Shown: one piece after another, positions 5,680-7,408 of the stretch | How the letters are laid out: the number at the start of each line of letters is the position of its first letter | Position numbering within the stretch: position 1 is the first letter of the stretch | Assembly (NCBI GenBank): GCA_030596245.1 | Contig: JAUVKN010000214.1 | Location: 1 to 7,408, forward strand | DNA from: Bacteroidia bacterium | Lineage (GTDB): Bacteria > Bacteroidota > Bacteroidia > Bacteroidales > GCA-2748055 | Reading direction: 5' to 3' | Length of the DNA stretch: 7,408 nt | Translations under genes and position numbers: made by a program | The notes under the pieces: generated by a model | The model's database searches: none | Seen by the model: only the letters and a program-made list of their open reading frames with translations | What the model was told of the DNA's origin: nothing

Positions 5680-6275
5680 CCCAGTTTTGCGTTGGTGTCG
5701 GTGATAAATCCCATGATCTCTTTTCTGCCGGTGCCTTTTATGGCGCTTGACTCAAAGATCAGAGGCAGCTCTTCCCAGCTCTTCGAAAGTTCTTCCTTAA
5801 GAAGTCCCATGGTTTTGGACTTCTCTTTCTGGGTCACTTTATCTATTTTGGTGTATACGATCACAAAGGGCAGGTTGCTGTCGCCCAGCCATTCGATAAA
5901 GTCCAGGTCCAGCTGCTGGGGAGGGATGCGGGCATCCACCAGCACAAAAAAGCAAACCAGGTTGGACCGCCGGGTGGCATACTGTTCGATCATGCGGGCA
6001 AAGGATTCCCGGTCTTTTTTGGAGACCTTGGCGTAACCATACCCTGGCAGGTCGGCCAGGAACCACTCATTGTTGATCTTAAAGTGGTTGATCAGTCGTG
6101 TCTTCCCGGGAGTGGAGGAGGTTTTGGCCAGTTTTTTTCGTTCAACCAGCATGTTGATCAGTGAGGATTTGCCTACATTGGAGCGTCCGATAAAGGCGTA
6201 TTCGGGGATTTGCTCTTTGGGACACAGGGTGACATTCGGACTGCTGGAGATAAATTCGGCTTTGGTGATGTTCAT
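5676..6275 (-). CDS. engB: Ribosome biogenesis GTP-binding protein EngB/YsxC
   Basis: EngB is an essential GTPase in many bacteria, acting in late assembly of the 50S subunit. The 199-residue protein is full length, with G1 GRSNVGKSS (30-38), the G2 region TSSTPGKTR (52-60), G3 DLPGYGYAK (75-83), G4 TKID (142-145) and G5 SSA (176-178). The ATG (6275-6273) is the first start after an in-frame TGA at 6317-6315. The start codon abuts the upstream repeat array without any non-repeat leader, so the ribosome binding region is made of repeat units. manA lies upstream on the same strand 211 bases away, and I see no promoter motif between. Its stop codon (5678-5676) overlaps the hydrolase stop (5677-5679). 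Confidence 0.97.
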   Translation of the reverse strand: MNITKAEFISSSPNVTLCPKEQIPEYAFIGRSNVGKSSLINMLVERKKLAKTSSTPGKTRLINHFKINNEWFLADLPGYGYAKVSKKDRESFARMIEQYATRRSNLVCFFVLVDARIPPQQLDLDFIEWLGDSNLPFVIVYTKIDKVTQKEKSKTMGLLKEELSKSWEELPLIFESSAIKGTGRKEIMGFITDTNAKLG

Positions 6276-6487
6276 GGTGGTGGATCTGATGGTTCTGGCG
6301 GTGGTTCTATTGGTTCATGGCTGTGGATCTGATGGTTCTGGCTGTGGATCTGATGGCTCTGGCGGTGGTTCTATTGGTTCATGGCTGTGGTTCTATTGGT
6401 TCATGGCGGTGGATCTGATGGTTCTGGCGGTTGATCTGATGGTTCTGGCGGTTGATCTGATGGTTCTGGCTGTGGATCTGATGGCTC
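6271..6487 (-). repeat. 21/22-bp two-type tandem array, manA-engB spacer
   Basis: On the + strand there are ten units, at 6279, 6300, 6322, 6343, 6364, 6386, 6408, 6429, 6450 and 6471. Type A (21 bp) contains GTGGATCTGATGGTTCTGGC; type B (22 bp, at 6300, 6364 and 6386) contains GTTCTATTGGTTCATGGC. The order is A B A A B B A A A A. The array reaches into the engB start: 6271-6302 matches 6400-6431 at 31 of 32 positions, including the start codon. The far end overlaps the manA stop codon (6489-6487). On the engB strand each B unit reads ATG AAC CAA TAG, a three-codon mini-frame sharing its first two codons with engB. Confidence 0.92.
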
Positions 6488-7408
6488 TATTTAATATATA
6501 TCTCCAGCAGGGTGGTGGGTTCTGACGGGACAATGGCCATGTTTTTCAGTTCTGCGGGGATCAGGATGGTTTCACCCTTTTTGATCTTCTCCACTCCACC
6601 CGGGTAAGATATTCCGGCCTTGCCTTCCATGCACATGTAGATCACAAATGAATCGATCATGTTGAAATCCTTCTCCACCGGCTGGTCCAATTGAATGACA
6701 CTGGTTGTAAAGTAGGGGGAGTCCACTGCCGTAACTGTGCTGTTCTTAATGGTCTGGTAATGGGTCTGATAGTCAGGATGAAACTGGAAATCGATGGCAT
6801 CCAGGGCCAGGTCGGTGTGGAGTTCGCGGGAATTTCCTTGATCATCCACCCGGCCCCAGTCATAGATGCGGTAGGTAAGATCAGAGGTCTGCTGGATCTC
6901 GGCCAGCAACACTCCGGCTCCGATGGCATGGACCCTTCCGGCAGGCATGTTGTAGATATCCCCTTTGGACACCTGCTCATGGTTGAGGATCTCTTTCAGG
7001 GTCCCTTCCCTGAAATGTGCCAGGTACTGTTCCTGGTCCATTTCCCGGTTGAATCCGGAAATGAGTTCTCCATTCTCCGATTCCACAATGTACCACATCT
7101 CGGTCTTTCCGTTAGCGTTATGTCTCGCCTGTGCCAGGGCATCATCGGGATGCACCTGGATGCTCAGGAAATCGCTGGCATCGATGAATTTGATAAGCAG
7201 TGGAAATTCCAGTCCAAACTTCTCATAGATCTTGTCACCCACCAGATCACCCATGTACACCTCCACCACCTCCTGGAGGCTGTTCCCTGACAGGAACCCA
7301 TTTTCAACCATCGAGATCTCTCCAGTTACGCTGGAAATCTCCCAACTTTCACCGGCCTTCCCCGATGCGTTCTTTCCTAACACATCCCTTAACCTGGAAC
7401 CGCCCCAA
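6487..7408 (-). CDS. manA: Mannose-6-phosphate isomerase, type I (5' end outside window)
   Basis: This zinc enzyme interconverts mannose 6-phosphate and fructose 6-phosphate, linking mannose use and GDP-mannose synthesis to glycolysis. The coding frame runs off the right edge: upstream of the GTG at 7383 it continues as WGGSRLRD, giving WGGSRLRDVLGKNASGKAGESWEIS, the conserved N-terminal motif of short type I isomerases. The GTG is therefore an internal Val codon, not the start. In the 306 visible residues the zinc ligands are Gln84 and His86 (SIQVHPDD), Glu103 (KTEMWYIV) and His160 (PAGRVHAIG). DLTYRIYDWGRVD follows at about 176-188. The C-terminal cupin half (about 225-306) ends ETILIPAELKNMAIVPSEPTTLLEIYIK. 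Probably only about 10-20 N-terminal residues are missing. Its stop codon is embedded in the repeat array that leads to engB. Confidence 0.95.
   Translation of the reverse strand, partial: WGGSRLRDVLGKNASGKAGESWEISSVTGEISMVENGFLSGNSLQEVVEVYMGDLVGDKIYEKFGLEFPLLIKFIDASDFLSIQVHPDDALAQARHNANGKTEMWYIVESENGELISGFNREMDQEQYLAHFREGTLKEILNHEQVSKGDIYNMPAGRVHAIGAGVLLAEIQQTSDLTYRIYDWGRVDDQGNSRELHTDLALDAIDFQFHPDYQTHYQTIKNSTVTAVDSPYFTTSVIQLDQPVEKDFNMIDSFVIYMCMEGKAGISYPGGVEKIKKGETILIPAELKNMAIVPSEPTTLLEIYIK

Noticed and set aside
6276..6486. Minus-strand PEPSDPQ-type peptide repeat encoded by type A units
   Set aside because: The 22-bp type B units break the frame and contain TAG. It is not in frame with engB, whose frame meets TGA at 6317-6315.
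6070..6525. Plus-strand frame encoding repeated VDLMVLA
   Set aside because: It runs antisense through engB, the array and the end of manA. It is open only because most units are 21 bp.
7381..7383. GTG as the start of manA
   Set aside because: The frame continues upstream with the conserved WGGSRLRD to the window edge, so this is an internal codon.

Overview
This window is chromosomal DNA from a member of the Bacteroidota, probably near the Bacteroidales/Marinilabiliales. The evidence is the TAnnTTTG-type promoters with weak ribosome binding sites, a PdxJ with the NINK/HPRPDERH/NIEGYP signature that I associate with this phylum, a DUF4924 protein (a family I know only from Bacteroidetes), a CTC-type L25 with an acidic tail, and a short type I mannose-6-phosphate isomerase. 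Assignment below phylum is a guess.

Layout. Positions 1-118 are a leader with a promoter element and two hairpins. Then on the + strand come rplY (ribosomal protein L25), pth (peptidyl-tRNA hydrolase) and a nitroreductase-family flavoprotein. An AT-rich higBA-type toxin-antitoxin module (2342-2987) follows with its own promoter. Next on the + strand are pdxJ (vitamin B6 synthesis), a DUF4924 protein and a YbfF-like alpha/beta hydrolase. The hydrolase meets engB (ribosome assembly GTPase, - strand) tail to tail with overlapping stop codons. Upstream of engB on the - strand is manA, which runs off the right edge of the window. The housekeeping theme is translation (L25, Pth, EngB) plus cofactor and sugar metabolism.

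The most unusual property is in the spacers. Five spacers between co-directional neighbours each hold their own degenerate short tandem repeat array, with unrelated units: about 20 bp (791-942), 7 bp (1529-1591), about 8 bp (3805-3890), 12-15 bp with a 200-bp higher-order period (4425-4857), and 21/22 bp (6276-6487). At least two arrays run into the neighbouring gene's stop or start codon, and their internal units carry copies of that gene edge. This suggests the arrays grew by duplication seeded on gene boundaries. None of these spacers contains a TAnnTTTG promoter motif on the coding strand. The three spacers that do contain one (before rplY, higB and pdxJ) lack arrays. The arrays therefore probably lie inside transcription units, as private, evolving inter-cistronic RNA segments. 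I regard this as the best candidate for something undescribed here; its function, if any, is unknown.
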